From contig NC_080049.1 in NCBI RefSeq assembly GCF_026212465.1, forward strand, positions 4,764,683 through 4,828,682: a stretch of DNA of 64,000 nt, in the 5' to 3' direction. The notes under the pieces are model-generated. The model was not told the origin of the DNA, made no database searches, and was given only the letters and a program-made list of their open reading frames with translations. Shown here piece by piece: positions 13,539-26,554 of this stretch (within the stretch, counting starts at the first letter, position 1; every line of letters starts with the position of its first letter). Source of the DNA: Amaranthus tricolor. Lineage: Eukaryota > Streptophyta > Magnoliopsida > Caryophyllales > Amaranthaceae. The translations under genes and the position numbers were made by a program.

Positions 13539-15403
13539 CGTTTTTGCCACTTTAGCGCATAAAGTAGCTCAAACTTGATTTGTTTTGCACGAAACATCGC
13601 ACACAACAATATTTGGTATATATTATTGTTTTGAAGTCGGTTAGAATTTAAAATCATTTTCATACGCTAGAAATTACGTGTTAAGTTGCGATTTAGAGGG
13701 TTTTAAAGCGTTTTTGCCACTTTTGCGCATAAAGTAGCTCATATTGGTTTGTTTTGCACGAAACTTGGCACACAACACTGTTTGGAATATATTATTGTGT
13801 TGAAGTGGTTAGAATTGAAAATCATAGTCATATGCTAGAAATCACGTGTAAAGTTGAGCTTTTAAGGGTTTTTTAAGAGTTTTTTACCACTTTTGCGCAT
13901 AAAGTAGCTCAAACTAGGTTTGTTTTGCACAAAAAAAGGCACACAACACTATTTGGTATATTTTATTGTGTTGAAGTGGTTAGAATTGAAAATCATAGTC
14001 ATATGCTAGAAATTACGTGTTAAGTTGCGATTTTAAGGGTTTTTTAAGTGTTTTTGCCACTTTTGCGCATAAAGTAGCTCAAACATGGTTTGTTTTGCAA
14101 GAAACTTGGCACACAACACTATTTGGTATATTTTATTGTGTTGAAGTGGTTAAAATTGAAAATCATAGTCATATACTACAAAATACGTGTTAAGTTGCGA
14201 TTTAAGGGGTTTTTAAGCGTTTTTGCCACTTTTGCGCATAAAGTAGCTCAAACTAGGTTTGTTTTGCACAAAACAAGGAACACAACTCTATTTGGTATAT
14301 TTTATTGTGTTGAAGTGGTTAGAATTGAAAATCATAGTTATATGCTAGAAATTACTTGTTAAGTTGCGATTTTAAAAGTTTTTAAGTGTTTTTGCCACTT
14401 TTGCGCATAAAGTAGCTCAAACATGGTTTGTTTTGCACGAAACTTGGCATACAACACTATTGGGTATATTTTAAAGTGTTGAAGTGGTTAAAATTGAAAA
14501 TCATAGTCATATACTACAAAATACGTGTGAAGTTGCGATTTTAAGGTTTTTTTAAGCGTTTTTGCCACTTTTGCACATAAAGTAGCTCAAAGTTGGTTTG
14601 TTTTGCACGCAACTTGGCACACAACAATATTTGGTATATATTATTGTGTTTAAGTGGTTAGAATTGAAAATCATAGTCATATGCTAGAAATTGCGTGTTA
14701 AGTTGAGCTTTAAAGGTTTTCAAGCGTTTTTGCCACTTTTGCGCATAAAGTAGCTCAAAGTTGATTTGTTTTGCACGAAACTTGGCACACAACACTATTT
14801 GGTATATATTATTATGTTGAAGTGGTTATAATTTAAAATCATAGTCATATGCTAGAAATTTCATGTTAACTTGTGATTTTAACGGTTTTTTAAGCATTTT
14901 TGCCACTTTTGCGCATAAAGTAGCTCAAACATGGTTTGTTTTGCACGAAACATGGCACACAACACTATTTGGTATATATTATTGTGTTGAAGTGGTTAAA
15001 ATTGAAAATCATAGTTATATACTAGAAAATACGTGTTAAGCTGCGCTTTTAAGGGTTTTTTAAGCGTTTTTGCCACTTTTGCGCATAAAGTAGCTCAAAC
15101 ATGGTTTGTTTTGCACGAAACTTGGCATACAACACTATTTGGTATATTTTATAGTGTTGAAGTGGTTAAAATTGAAAATAATAGTCATATACTACAAAAT
15201 ACTTCTTAAGTTGCAATTTTAAGGTTTTTTAAGCGTTTTTGGCCTCTTTTGCACATAAAGTAGCTCAAAGTTGGTTTGTTTTGCACACAACTTGGCACAC
15301 AACACTATTTGGAATATATTATTTTGGTTAAGTGGTTAGAATTGATAATCATAGTCATATGCTAGAAATTGCATGTTAAGTTGTGCTTTTATGGGTTTTC
15401 AAG
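13539..15403. repeat. HOR copy H8 (11 monomers)
   Basis: It is 1865 bp, with the standard order and several one-base length changes in T runs. It has private substitutions such as ggcctctttt near 15241. A 90-codon chance frame within it has no protein character. Confidence 0.9.
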
Positions 15404-17264
15404 CGTTTTTGCCACTTTAGCGCATAAAGTAGCTCAAACTTGATTTGTTTTGCACGAAACTTCGCACACAACAATATTTGGTATATATTATTGTGTTGAA
15501 GTGGTTTAGAATTTAAAATCATTTTCATACGCTAGAAATTACGTGTTAAGATGCGATTTAAAGGGTTTTAAAGCGTTTTTGCCACTTTTGCGCATAAAGT
15601 AGCTCATATTGGTTTGTTTTGCACGAAACTTGGCACACAACACTGTTTGGAATATATTATTGTGTTGAAGTGGTTAGAATTGAAAATCATAGTCATATGC
15701 TAGAAATCACGTGTAAAGTTGAGCTTTTAAGGGTTTTTAAGAGTTTTTTACCACTTTTGCGCATAAAGTAGCTCAAACTAGGTTTGTTTTGCACAAAAAA
15801 AGGCACACAACACTATTTGGTATATTTTATTGTGTTGAAGTGGTAAGAATTGAAAATCATAGTCATATGCTAGAAATTACGTGTTAAGTTGCGATTTTAA
15901 GGGTTTTTAAGTGTTTTTGCCACTTTTGCGCATAAAGTAGCTCAAACATGGTTTGTTTTGCAAGAAACTTGGCACACAACACTATTTGGTATATTTTATT
16001 GTGTTGAAGTGGTTAAAATTGAAAATCATAGTCATATACTACAAAATACGTGTTAAGTTGCGATTTTAAGGGTTTTTAAGCGTTTTTGCCACTTTTGCGC
16101 ATAAAGTAGCTCAAACTAGGTTTGTTTTGCACAAAACAAGGAACACAACTCTATTTGGTATATTTTATTGTGTTGAAGTGGTTAGAATTGAAAATCATAG
16201 TTATATGCTAGAAATTACTTGTTAAGTTGCGATTTTAAAAGTTTTTAAGTGTTTTTGCCACTTTTGCGCATAAAGTAGCTCAAACATGGTTTGTTTTGCA
16301 CGAAACTTGGCATACAACACTATTGGGTATATTTTAAAGTGTTGAAGTGGTTAAAATTGAAAATCATAGTCATATACTACAAAATACGTGTGAAGTTGCG
16401 ATTTTAAGGTTTTTTAAGCGTTTTTGCCACTTTTGCACATAAAGTAGCTCAAAGTTGGTTTGTTTTGCACGCAACTTGGCACACAACAATATTTGGTATA
16501 TATTATTGTGTTTAAGTGGTTAGAATTGAAAATCATAGTCATATGCTAGAAATTGCGAGTTAAGTTGAGCTTTTAAAGGTTTTCAAGAGTTTTTGCCACT
16601 TTTGCGCATAAAGTAGCTCAAACTTGATTTGTTTTGCACGAAACTTGGCACACAACACTATTTGGTATATATTATTGTGTTGAAGTGGTTATAATTTAAA
16701 ATCATAGTCATATGCTAGAAATTTCATGTTAACTTGTGATTTTAACGGTTTTTTAAGCATTTTTGCCACTTTTGCGCATAAAGTAGCTCAAACATGGTTT
16801 GTTTTGCACGAAACATGGCACACAACACTATTTGGTATATATTATTGTGTTGAAGTGGTTAAAATTAAAAATCATAGTTATATACTAGAAAATACGTGTT
16901 AAGCTGCGCTTTTAAGGGTTTTTAAGCGTTTTTGCCACTTTTGCGCATAAAGTAGCTCAAACATGGTTTGTTTTGCACGAAACTTGGCATACAACACTAT
17001 TTGGTATATTTTATAGTGTTGAAGTGGTTAAAATTGAAAATAATAGTCATATACAACAAAATACTTCTTAAGTTGCGATTTTAAGGTTTTTTAAGCGTTT
17101 TTGCCACTTTTGCACATAAAGTAGCTCAAAGTTAGTTTGTTTTGCACACAACTTGGCACACAACACTATTTGGAATATATTATTTTGGTTAAGTGGTTAG
17201 AATTGATAATCATAGTCATATGCTAGAAATTGCATGTTAAGTTGTGCTTTTATGGGTTTTCAAG
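15404..17264. repeat. HOR copy H9 (11 monomers)
   Basis: It is a standard 1861-bp unit, with gcgagttaag in monomer 7 as in H5-H7. Confidence 0.92.
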
Positions 17265-20200
17265 CGTTTTTGCCACTTTAGCGCATAAAGTAGCTCAAAC
17301 TTGATTTGTTTTGCACGAAACATCGCACACAACAATATTTGGTATATATTATTGTTTTGAAGTCGGTTAGAATTTAAAATCATTTTCATACGCTAGAAAT
17401 TACGTGTTAAGTTGCGATTTAAAGGGTTTTAAAGCGTTTTTGCCACTTTTGCGCATAAAGTAGCTCATATTGGTTTGTTTTGCACGAAACTTGGCACACA
17501 ACACTGTTTGGAATATATTATTGTGTTGAAGTGGTTAGAATTGAAAATCATAGTCATATGCTAGAAATCACGTGTAAAGTTGAGCTTTTAAGGGTTTTTA
17601 AGAGTTTTTTACCACTTTTGCGCATAAAGTAGCTCAAACTAGGTTTGTTTTGCACAAAAAAAGGCACACAACACTATTTGGTATATTTTATTGTGTTGAA
17701 GTGGTTAGAATTGAAAATCATAGTCATATGCTAGAAATTACGTGTTAAGTTGCGATTTTAAGGGTTTTTAAGTGTTTTTGCCACTTTTGCGCATAAAGTA
17801 GCTCAAACATGGTTTGTTTTGCAAGAAACTTGGCACACAACACTATTTGGTATATTTTATTGTGTTGAAGTGGTTAAAATTGAAAATCATAGTCATATAC
17901 TACAAAATACGTGTTAAGTTGCGATTTTAAGGGTTTTTAAGCGTTTTTGCCACTTTTGCGCATAAAGTAGCTCAAACTAGGTTTGTTTTGCACAAAACAA
18001 GGAACACAACTCTATTTGGTATATTTTATTGTGTTGAAGTGGTTAGAATTGAAAATCATAGTTATATGCTAGAAATTACTTGTTAAGTTGCGATTTTAAA
18101 AGTTTTTAAGTGTTTTTGCCACTTTTGCGCATAAAGTAGCTCAAACATGGTTTGTTTTGCACGAAACTTGGCATACAACACTATTGGGTATATTTTAAAG
18201 TGTTAAAGTGGTTAAAATTGAAAATCATAGTCATATACTACAAAATACGTGTGAAGTTGCGATTTTAAGGTTTTTTAAGCGTTTTTGCCACTTTTGCACA
18301 TAAAGTAGCTCAAAGTTGGTTTGTTTTGCACGCAACTTGGCACACAACAATATTTGGTATATATTATTGTGTTTAAGTGGTTAGAATTGAAAATCATAGT
18401 CATATGCTAGAAATTGCGAGTTAAGTTGAGCTTTTAAAGGTTTTCAAGCGTTTTTGCCACTTTTGCGCATAAAGTAGCTCAAACTTGATTTGTTTTGCAC
18501 GAAACTTGGCACACAACACTATTTGGTATATATTATTGTGTTGAAGTGGTTATAATTTAAAATCATAGTCATATACTACAAAATACGTGTTAAGTTGCGA
18601 TTTTAAGGGTTTTTAAGCGTTTTTGCCACTTTTGCGCATAAAGTAGCTCAAACTAGGTTTGTTTTGCACAAAACAAGGAACACAACTCTATTTGGTATAT
18701 TTTATTGTGTTGAAGTGGTTAGAATTGAAAATCATAGTTATATGGTAGAAATTACTTGTTAAGTTGCGATTTTAAAAGTTTTTAAGTGTTTTTGCCACTT
18801 TTGCGCATAAAGTAGCTCAAACATGGTTTGTTTTGCACGAAACTTGGCATACAACACTATTGGGTATATTTTAAAGTGTTGAAGTGGTTAAAATTGAAAA
18901 TCATAGTCATATACTACAAAATACGTGTGAAGTTGCGATTTTAAGGTTTTTTAAGCGTTTTTGCCACTTTTGCACATAAAGTAGCTCAAAGTTGGTTTGT
19001 TTTGCACGCAACTTGGCACACAACAATATTTGGTATATATTATTGTGTTTAAGTGGTTAGAATTGAAAATCATAGTCATATGCTAGAAATTGCGTGTTAA
19101 GTTGAGCTTTTAAATGTTTTCAAGCGTTTTTGCCACTTTTGCGCATAAAGTAGCTCAAACTTGATTTGTTTTGCACGAAACTTGGCACACAACACTATTT
19201 GGTATATATTATTGTGTTGAAGTGGTTATAATTTAAAATCATAGTCATATGCTAGAAATTTCATGTTAACTTGTGATTTTAACGGTTTTTTAAGCATTTT
19301 TGCCACTTTTGCGCATAAAATAGCTCAAACATGGTTTGTTTTGCACGAAACATGGCACACAACACTATTTGGTATATATTATTGTGTTGAAGTGGTTAAA
19401 ATTGAAAATCATAGTTATATAGTAGAAAATACGTGTTAAGCTGCGCTTTTAAGGGTTTTTAAGCGTTTTTGCCACTTTTGCGCATAAAGTAGCTCAAAGT
19501 TGGTTTGTTTTGCATGCAACATGGCACACAACACTATTTGGTATATATTATTGTTTTGAAGTGGTTAGAATTTAAAATCATCGTCATCTGCAAGAAATTA
19601 CGTTTTAAGTTGAGCTTTTAAGGGTTTTAAGCGTTTTTGCCACTTTTGCGCAAAATGTTGCTCAAAGTTGATTTGTTTTGCACGAAACTTGGAACACAAC
19701 ACTATTTGGTATATATTATTGTGTTGAAGTGGTTATAATTGAAAATCATAGTCATATGCTAGAAATTTCATGTTAACTTGTTATTTTAACGGTTTTTAAG
19801 CGTTTTTGCCACTTTTGCGCATAAAGTGCTCAAACTTGGTTTGTTTTGCACGAAACTTGGCACACAACACTGTTTAGAATATATTATTGTGTTGAAGTGG
19901 TTAGAATTGAAAAGGATATTAATATGCTAGAAATTACGTGTTAAGTTGAGCTTTTAAGGGTTTTTAAGAGTTTTTGCCACATTTGCGCATAAAGTAGCTC
20001 AAACTAGGTTTGTTTTGCACAAAACAAGGAACACAACTCTATTTGGTATATTTTATTGTGTTGAAGTGGTTAGAATTGAAAATCATAGTCATATGCTAGA
20101 AATTTCGTGTTAAGTTGCGATTTTAAAAGTTTTTAAGTGTTTTCGCCACTTTTGCGCATAAAGTAGCTCAAACATGGTTTGTTTTGCACGAAACTTGGCA

Positions 20201-20475
20201 TACAACACTATTTGGTATATTTTATAGTGTTGAAGTGGTTAAAATTTAAAATAATAGTCATATACTACAAAATACTTCTTAAGTTGCGATTTTAAGGTTT
20301 TTAAAGCGTTAATGCCACTTTTGCACATAAAGTAGCTCAAAGTTGGTTTGTTTTGCACACAACTTGGCACACAACACTATTTGGAATATATTATTTTGGT
20401 TAAGTGGTTAGAATTGATAATCATAGTCATATGTTAGAAATTGCATGTTAAGTTGTGCTTTTATGGGTTTTCAAG
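17265..20475. repeat. HOR copy H10 (19 monomers, duplicated and inserted)
   Basis: At 3211 bp it holds 19 monomers. The order is 1 to 8, then a hybrid junction near 18563-18575 where monomer 8 switches to monomer 4, then 5 to 9, then the four-monomer variant block, then 10 and 11. This records an out-of-register exchange between two HOR copies, one of which carried the variant block. Confidence 0.87.
19464..20137. repeat. Four-monomer variant block, second occurrence
   Basis: It is the same four private monomers as at 7110, in the same place between monomers 9 and 10, and is followed by the same gttttcgcc version of monomer 10. Confidence 0.87.
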
Positions 20476-22167
20476 CGTTTTTGCCACTTTAGCGCATAAA
20501 GTAGCTCAAACTTGATTTGTTTTGCACGAAACCTCGCACACAACAATATTTGGTATATATTATTGTGTTAAAGTCGGTTAGAATTTAAAATCATTTTCAT
20601 ACGCTAGAAATTACGTGTTAAGTTGCGATTTAAAGGGTTTTAAAGCGTTTTTGCCACTTTTGCGCATAAAGTAGCTCATATTGGTTTGTTTTGCACGAAA
20701 CTTGGCACACAACACTGTTTGGAATATATTATTGTGTTGAAGTGGTTAGAATTAAAAATCATAGTCATATGCTAGAAATCACGTGTAAAGTTGAGCTTTT
20801 AAGGGTTTTTAAGAGTTTTTTACCACTTTTGCGCATAAAGTAGCTCAAACTAGGTTTGTTTTGCACAAAAAAAGGCACACAACACTATTTGGTATATTTT
20901 ATTGTGTTGAAGTGGTTAGAATTGAAAATCATAGTCATATGCTAGAAATTACGTGTTAAGTTGCGATTTTAAGGGTTTTTAAGTGTTTTTGCCACTTTTG
21001 CGCATAAAGTAGCTCAAACATGGTTTGTTTTGCAAGAAACTTGGCACACAACACTATTTGGTATATTTTATTGTGTTGAAGTGGTTAAAATTTAAAATCA
21101 TAGTCATATACTACAAAATACGTGTTAAGTTGCGGTTTTAAGGGTTTTTTAGCGTTTTGCCACTTTTGCGCATAAAGTAGCTCAAACTAGGTTTGTTTTG
21201 CACGAAACTTGGCATACAACACTATTGGGTATATTTTAAAGTGTTGAAGTGGTTAAAATTGAAAATCATAGTCATATACTACAAAATACGTGTGAAGTTG
21301 CGATTTTAAGGTTTTTTAAGCGTTTTTTGCCACTTTTGCACATAAAGTAGCTCAAAGTTGGTTTGTTTTGCACGCAACTTGGCACACAACAATATTTGGT
21401 ATATATTATTGTGTTTAAGTGGTTAGAATTGAAAATCATAGTCATATGCTAGAAATTGCGTGTTAAGTTGAGCTTTTAAAGGTTTTCAAGAGTTTTTGCC
21501 ACTTTTGCGCATAAAGTAGCTCAAACTTGATTTGTTTTGCACGAAACTTGGCACACAACACTATTTGGTACATATTATTGTGTTGAAGTGGTTATAATTT
21601 AAAATCATAGTCATATGCTAGAAATTTCATGTTAACTTGTGATTTTAACGGTTTTTTAAGCATTTTTGCCACTTTTGCGCATAAAGTAGCTCAAACATGG
21701 TTTGTTTTGCACGAAACATGGCACACAACACTATTTGGTATATATTATTGTGTTGAAGTGGTTAAAATTAAAAATCATAGTTATATACTAGAAAATACGT
21801 GTTAAGCTGCGCTTTTAAGGGTTTTTAAGCGTTTTTGCCACTTTTGCGCATAAAGTAGCTCAAACATGGTTTGTTTTGCACGAAACTTGGCATACAACAC
21901 TATTTGGTATATTTTATAGTGTTGAAGTGGTTAAAATTGAAAATAATAGTCATATACTACAAAATACTTCTTAAGTTGCGATTTTAAGGTTTTTTAAGCG
22001 TTTTTGCCACCTTTGCACATAAAGTAGCTCAAAGTTGGTTTGTTTTGCACACAACTTGGCACACAACACTATTTGGAATATATTATTGTGGTTAAGTGGT
22101 TAGATTTGATAATCATAGTCATATGCTAGAAATTGCATGTTAAGTTTTGCTTTTATGGGTTTTCAAG
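20476..22167. repeat. HOR copy H11 (10 monomers, fused 5/6)
   Basis: It is 1692 bp. The monomer near 21155 begins as monomer 5 (caaactaggtttg) and continues as monomer 6 (cttggcatac, ctattgggtat), so one monomer was lost near 21185-21215. Confidence 0.86.
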
Positions 22168-24018
22168 CGTTTTTGCCACTTTAGCGCATAAAGTAGCTCA
22201 AACTTGATTTGTTTTGCACGAAACTTCGCACACAACAATATTTGGTATATATTATTGTGTTGAAGTCGGTTAGAATTTAAAATCATTTTCATACGCTAGA
22301 AATTACGTGTTAAGTTGCGATTTAAAGGGTTTTAAAGCGTTTTTGCCACTTTTGCGCATAAAGTAGCTCATATTGGTTTGTTTTGCACGAAACTTGGCAC
22401 ACAACACTGTTTCGAATATATTATTGTGTTGAAGTGGTTAGAATTGAAAATCATAGTCATATGCTAGAAATCACGTGTAAAGTTGAGCTTTTAAGGGTTT
22501 TTAAGAGTTTTTTACCACTTTTGCGCATAAAGTAGCTCAAACTAGGTTTGTTTTGCACAAAAAAAGGCACACAACACTATTTGGTATATTTTATTGTGTT
22601 GAAGTGGTTAGATTTGAAAATCATAGTCATATGCTAGAAATTACGTGTTAAGTTGCGATTTGAAGGGTATTGAAGTGTTTTTGCCACTTTTGCGCATAAA
22701 GTAGCTCAAACATGGTTTGTTTTGCAAGAAACTTGGCACACAACACTATTTGGTATATTTTATTGTGTTGAAGTGGTTAAAATTGAAAATCATAGTCATA
22801 TACTACAAAATACGTGTTAAGTTGCGATTTTAAGGGTTTTTAAGCGTTTTTGCCACTTTTGCGCATAAAGTAGCTCAAACTAGGTTTGTTTTGCACAAAA
22901 CAAGGAACACAACTCTATTTGGTATATTTTATTGTGTTGAAGTGGTTAGAATTGAAAATCATAGTTATATGCTAGAAATTACTTGTTAAGTTGCGATTTT
23001 AAAAGTTTTTAAGTGTTTTTGCCACTTTTGCGCATAAAGTAGCTCAAACATGGTTTGTTTTGCACGAAACTTGGCATACAACACTATTGGGTATATTTTA
23101 TAGTGTTGAAGTGGTTAAAATTGAAAATCATAGTCATATACTACAAAATACGTGTGAAGTTGCGATTTTAAGGTTTTTTAAGCGTTTTTGCCACTTTTCC
23201 ACATAAAGTAGCTCAAAGTTGGTTTGTTTTGCACGCAACTTGGCACACAATAATATTTGGTATATATTATTGTGTTTAAGTGGTTAGAATTGAAAATCAT
23301 AGTCATATGCTAGAAATTGCGTGTTAAGTTGAGCTTTTAAAGGTTTTCAAGCGTTTTTTGCCACTTTTGCGCATAAAGTAGCTCAAACTTGATTTGTTTT
23401 GCACGAAACTTGGCACACAACACTATTTGGTACATATTATTGTGTTGAAGTGGTTATAATTTAAAATCATAGTCATATGCTAGAAATTTCATGTTAAATT
23501 GTGATTTTAACGATTTTTTAAGCATTTTTTTCCACTTTTGCGCATAAAGTAGCTCAAACATGGTTTGTTTTGCACGAAACATGGCACACAACACTATTTG
23601 GTATATATTATTGTGTTGAAGTGGTTAAAATTGAAAATCATAGTTATATACTAGAAAATACGTGTTAAGCTGCGCTTTTAAGGGTTTTTAAGCGTTTTTG
23701 CCACTTTTGCGCATAAAGTAGCTCAAACATGGTTTGTTTTGCACGAAACTTGGCATACAACACTATTTGGTATATTTTATAGTGTTGAAGTGGTTAAAAT
23801 TGAAAATAATAGTCATATACTACAAAATACTTCTTAAGTTGCGATTTTAAGGTTTTTCAAGCGTTTTTGCCACTTTTGCACATAAAGTAGCTCAAAGTTA
23901 GTTTGTTTTGCACACCACACTATTTGGAATATATTATTGTGGTTAAGTGGTTAGAATTGATAATCATAGTCATATGCTAGAAATTGCATGTTAAGTTGTG
24001 CTTTTATGGGTTTTCAAG
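22168..24018. repeat. HOR copy H12 (11 monomers with a 12-bp deletion)
   Basis: It has the standard monomer order but is 1851 bp. Monomer 11 reads gcacaccacactattt near 23910-23925 where other copies have 12 more bases (aacttggcacac region). The missing segment is flanked by cacac direct repeats, the footprint of a small slippage deletion. Confidence 0.88.
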
Positions 24019-26554
24019 CGTTTTTGCCACTTTAGCGCATAAAGTAGCTCAAACTTGATTTGTTTTGCACGAAACTTCGCACACAACAATATTTGGTATA
24101 TATTATTGTGTTGAAGTGGGTTAGAATTTAAAATCATTTTCATACGCTAGAAATTACGTGTTAAGTTGCGATTTAAAGGGTTTTAAAGCGTTTTTGCCAC
24201 TTTTGCGCATAAAGTAGCTCATATTGGTTTGTTTTGCACGAAACTTGGCACACAACACTGTTTGGAATATATTATTGTGTTGAAGTGGTTAGAATTGAAA
24301 ATCATAGTCATATGCTAGAAATCACGTGTAAAGTTGAGCTTTTAAGGGTTTTTAAGAGTTTTTTACCACTTTTGCGCATAAAGTAGCTCAAACTAGGTTT
24401 GTTTTGCACAAAAAAAGGCACACAACAATATTTGGTATATTTTATTGTGTTGAAGTGGTTAGAATTGAAAATCATAGTCATATGCTAGAAATTACGTGTT
24501 AAGTTGCGATTTTAAGGGTTTTGAAGTGTTTTTGCCACTTTTGCGCATAATGTAGCTCAAACATGGTTTGTTTTGCAAGAAACTTGGCACACAACACTAT
24601 TTGGTATATTTTATTGTGTTGAAGTGGTTAAAATTGAAAATCATAGTCATATTCTACAAAATACGTGCTAAGTTGCGATTTTAAGGGTTTTTAAAGCGTT
24701 TTTGCCACTTTTGCGCATAAAGTAGCTCAAACTAGGTTTGTTTTGCACAAAACAAGGAACACAACTCTATTTGGTATATTTTATTGTGTTGAAGTGGTTA
24801 GAATTGAAAATCATAGTTATATGCTACAAATTACTTGTTAAGTTGCGATTTTAAAAGTTTTTAAGTGTTTTTGCCACTTTTGCGCATAAAGTAGCTCAAA
24901 CATGGTTTGTTTTGCACGAAACTTGGCATACAACACTATTGGGTATATTTTATAGTGTTGAAGTGGTTAAAATTGAAAATCATAGTCATATACTACAAAA
25001 TACGTGTGAAGTTGCGATTTTAAGGTTTTTTAAGCGTTTTTGCCACTTTTCCACATAAAGTAGCTCAAAGTTGGTTTGTTTTGCACGCAACTTGGCACAC
25101 AATAATATTTGGTATATATTATTGTGTTTAAGTGGTTAGAATTGAAAATCATAGTCATATGCTAGAAATTGCGTGTTAAGTTGAGCTTTTAAAGGTTTTC
25201 AAGCGTTTTTGCCACTTTTGCGCATAAAGTAGCTCAAACTTGATTTGTTTTGCACGAAACTTGGCACACAACACTATTTGGTACATATTATTGTGTTGAA
25301 GTGGTTATAATTTAAAATCATAGTCATATGCTAGAAATTTCATGTTAACTTGTGATTTTAACGGTTTTTTAAGCATTTTTTCCACTTTTGCGCATAAAGT
25401 AGCTCAAACATGGTTTGTTTTGCACGAAACATGGCACACAACACTATTTGGTATATATTATTGTGTTGAAGTGGTTAAAATTGAAAATCATAGTTATATA
25501 CTAGAAAATACGTGTTAAGCTGCGCTTTCAAGGGTTTTTAAGCGTTTTTGCCACTTTTGCGCATAAAGTAGCTCAAAGTTGGTTTGTTTTGCATGCAACA
25601 TGGCACACAACACTATTTGGTATATATTATTGTTTTGAAGTGGTTAGAATTTAAAATCATCGTCATCTGCAAGAAATTACGTTTTAAGTTGAGCTTTTAA
25701 GGGTTTTAAGCGTTTTTGCCACTTTTGCGCAAAATGTTGCGCAAAGTTGATTTGTTTTGCACGAAACTTGGAACACAACACTATTTGGTATATATTATTG
25801 TGTTGAAGTGGTTATAATTGAAAATCATAGTCATATGCTAGAAATTTCATGTTAACTTGTTATTTTAACGGTTTTTAAGCGTTTTTGCCACTTTTGCGCA
25901 TAAAGTGCTCAAATTTGGTTTGTTTTGCACGAAACTTGGCACACAACACTGTTTAGAATATATTATTGAGTTGAAGTGGTTAGAATTGAAAAGGATATTA
26001 ATATGCTAGAAATTACGTGTTAAGTTGAGCTTTTAAGGGTTTTTAAGAGTTTTTGCCACATTTGCGCATAAAGTAGCTCAAACTAGGTTTGTTTTGCAAA
26101 AAACAAGGAACACAACTCTATTTGGTATATTTTATTGTGTTGAAGTGGTTAGAATTGAAAATCATAGTCATATGCTAGAAATTTCGTGTTAAGTTGCGAT
26201 TTTAAAAGTTTTTAAGTGTTTTCGCCACTTTTGCGCATAAAGTAGCTCAAACATGGTTTGTTTTGCACGAAACTTGGCATACAACACTATTTGGTATATT
26301 TTATAGTGTTGAAGTGGTTAAAATTGAAAATAATAGTCATATACTACAAAATACTTCTTAAGTTGCGATTTTAAGGTTTTTTAAGCGTTTTTGCCACTTT
26401 TGCACATAAAGTAGCTCAAAGTTGGTTTGTTTTGCACACAACTTGGCACACAACACTATTTGGAATATATTATTGTGGTTAAGTGGTTAGATTTGATAAT
26501 CATAGTCATATGCTAGAAATTGCATGTTAAGTTGTGCTTTTATGGGTTTTCAAG
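24019..26554. repeat. HOR copy H13 (enlarged, 15 monomers)
   Basis: It is 2536 bp and is built like H4, with the four-monomer variant block between monomers 9 and 10. Confidence 0.9.
25543..26216. repeat. Four-monomer variant block, third occurrence
   Basis: It has the same private monomers as at 7110 and 19464, with a few extra changes (for example gttgcgcaaag for gttgctcaaag near 25737). Confidence 0.87.
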
